Source: Paenibacillus agaridevorans (GTDB lineage Bacteria > Bacillota > Bacilli > Paenibacillales > Paenibacillaceae). From it: a stretch of 41,633 nucleotides of DNA. Where the stretch lies: positions 1 to 41,633 of the forward strand of contig NZ_BDQX01000075.1 of the NCBI RefSeq assembly GCF_003112455.1, in the 5' to 3' direction. Made by a program: the position numbers and the translations under genes. Below, piece after piece: positions 41,269 to 41,633 of this stretch (position 1 is its first letter; every line of letters starts with the position of its first letter). The notes under the pieces were generated by a model, which saw only the letters and a list, made by a program, of their open reading frames with translations, was not told the DNA's origin and did not search any database.

Positions 41269-41633
41269 CTATGCCAGCGTGCAGAAAAACTGACGAACAT
41301 CCTCCACGAACCGGGCAGGCTGCTCCATCGCGAAGAAATGACCGCCTTCCGAAGACTCCGACCAATGAGTGATGTTGTGAGCTTTCTCGGCCAGAGTCCG
41401 TACAGTCGGGTCATGCGATACGGATACAAGCACCCCGGTCGCAACGCTTCCTCTTCCCTTGGGTACCCACGCCATAGGATCGTTCATGGATTCGTAATAG
41501 ATCTGGGCCGACGAGCCGGCGGTGCCGCTGAACCAATAGACACTGACGTTCGTCAGCATGCGGTCGCGGTCGATAGAAACCTCCGGCAGCTCCTCGGCGG
41601 GAGCCGTAAGCGATTTAAACATCTCGACGATCC
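41269..41633 (-). CDS. Epoxide hydrolase-like alpha/beta hydrolase, C-terminal part only
   Basis: The frame is open to the right edge, so about 121 C-terminal residues are visible. IVEMFKSLTAP, DRMLTNVSVYWFSGTAGSSAQIYYE and the end WSESSEGGHFFAMEQPARF resemble the C-terminal half of EHN-type epoxide hydrolases; the His in GGHFFA would be the catalytic base. The nucleophile and oxyanion parts lie outside the window. The ATG at 41622 is internal. Function is inferred from the family. Confidence 0.88.
   Translation of the reverse strand, partial: IVEMFKSLTAPAEELPEVSIDRDRMLTNVSVYWFSGTAGSSAQIYYESMNDPMAWVPKGRGSVATGVLVSVSHDPTVRTLAEKAHNITHWSESSEGGHFFAMEQPARFVEDVRQFFCTLA

Noticed and set aside
1..41633. 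tRNA, rRNA, CRISPR arrays, transposase genes
   Set aside because: None was recognised by eye on either strand; a tRNA or repeat scanner would be needed to exclude weak cases.

Overview
The window looks like a chromosomal stretch of a Paenibacillus-type Gram-positive bacterium. This is inferred from two S-layer-homology (SLH) surface proteins, a LipO-like sugar-binding lipoprotein next to a YesM/YesN two-component pair, strong AGGAGG-type ribosome binding sites, and a CspA/YdjO cold-shock pair. No database search was possible, so the genus is an inference.

Layout. (1) 1-10707, plus strand: end of a sugar ABC-transporter binding protein, two tandem paralogous secreted TIM-barrel proteins (the second with SLH anchors), then a YesM-type kinase and YesN-type regulator. 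This is a polysaccharide-utilisation module. (2) 10891-15557, minus strand: a compact cassette of nucleic-acid enzymes. In transcription order it has a membrane-anchored exonuclease VII-like protein, a membrane-anchored Mrr-type nuclease with a zinc ribbon, a MazG-like pyrophosphohydrolase, a PLD-nuclease domain and an SF2 helicase. The last two are probably one gene split by a frameshift. This is the best candidate for an undescribed, defence-like system. (3) 15575-18720: a gene remnant, a VOC protein, a YetF/DUF421 membrane protein, a Fic enzyme with a small partner, and two strong hairpins. (4) 18790-24271: a 7TM histidine kinase and a BTAD-type regulator, divergent from a GLUG/SLH surface protein. 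(5) 24350-30325: one giant DUF4011-type helicase-nuclease, also defence-like. (6) 30750-39208: an eight-gene operon (PxpB, PxpC, PxpA, fumarate-reductase-like flavoprotein, 2Fe-2S protein, TRAP transporter P-Q-M) with a divergent IclR regulator and a clear operator in the shared promoter region. It probably imports and breaks down 5-oxoproline or a related lactam or dicarboxylate. (7) 39560-41633: YdjO, CspA with a structured leader, a WYL-domain regulator, and the 3' part of an epoxide-hydrolase-like gene.

How the parts work together. The first region senses, breaks down and imports an extracellular glycan. Regions 2, 3 (Fic) and 5 look like accessory defence or conflict genes scattered between metabolic blocks. 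Region 6 is a self-contained catabolic operon with its own regulator. Intergenic DNA is rich in inverted repeats: a 71-bp palindrome, a perfect 22-bp-arm hairpin, a near-identical terminator used twice, and a 20-bp inverted repeat flanking an AT-rich spacer.
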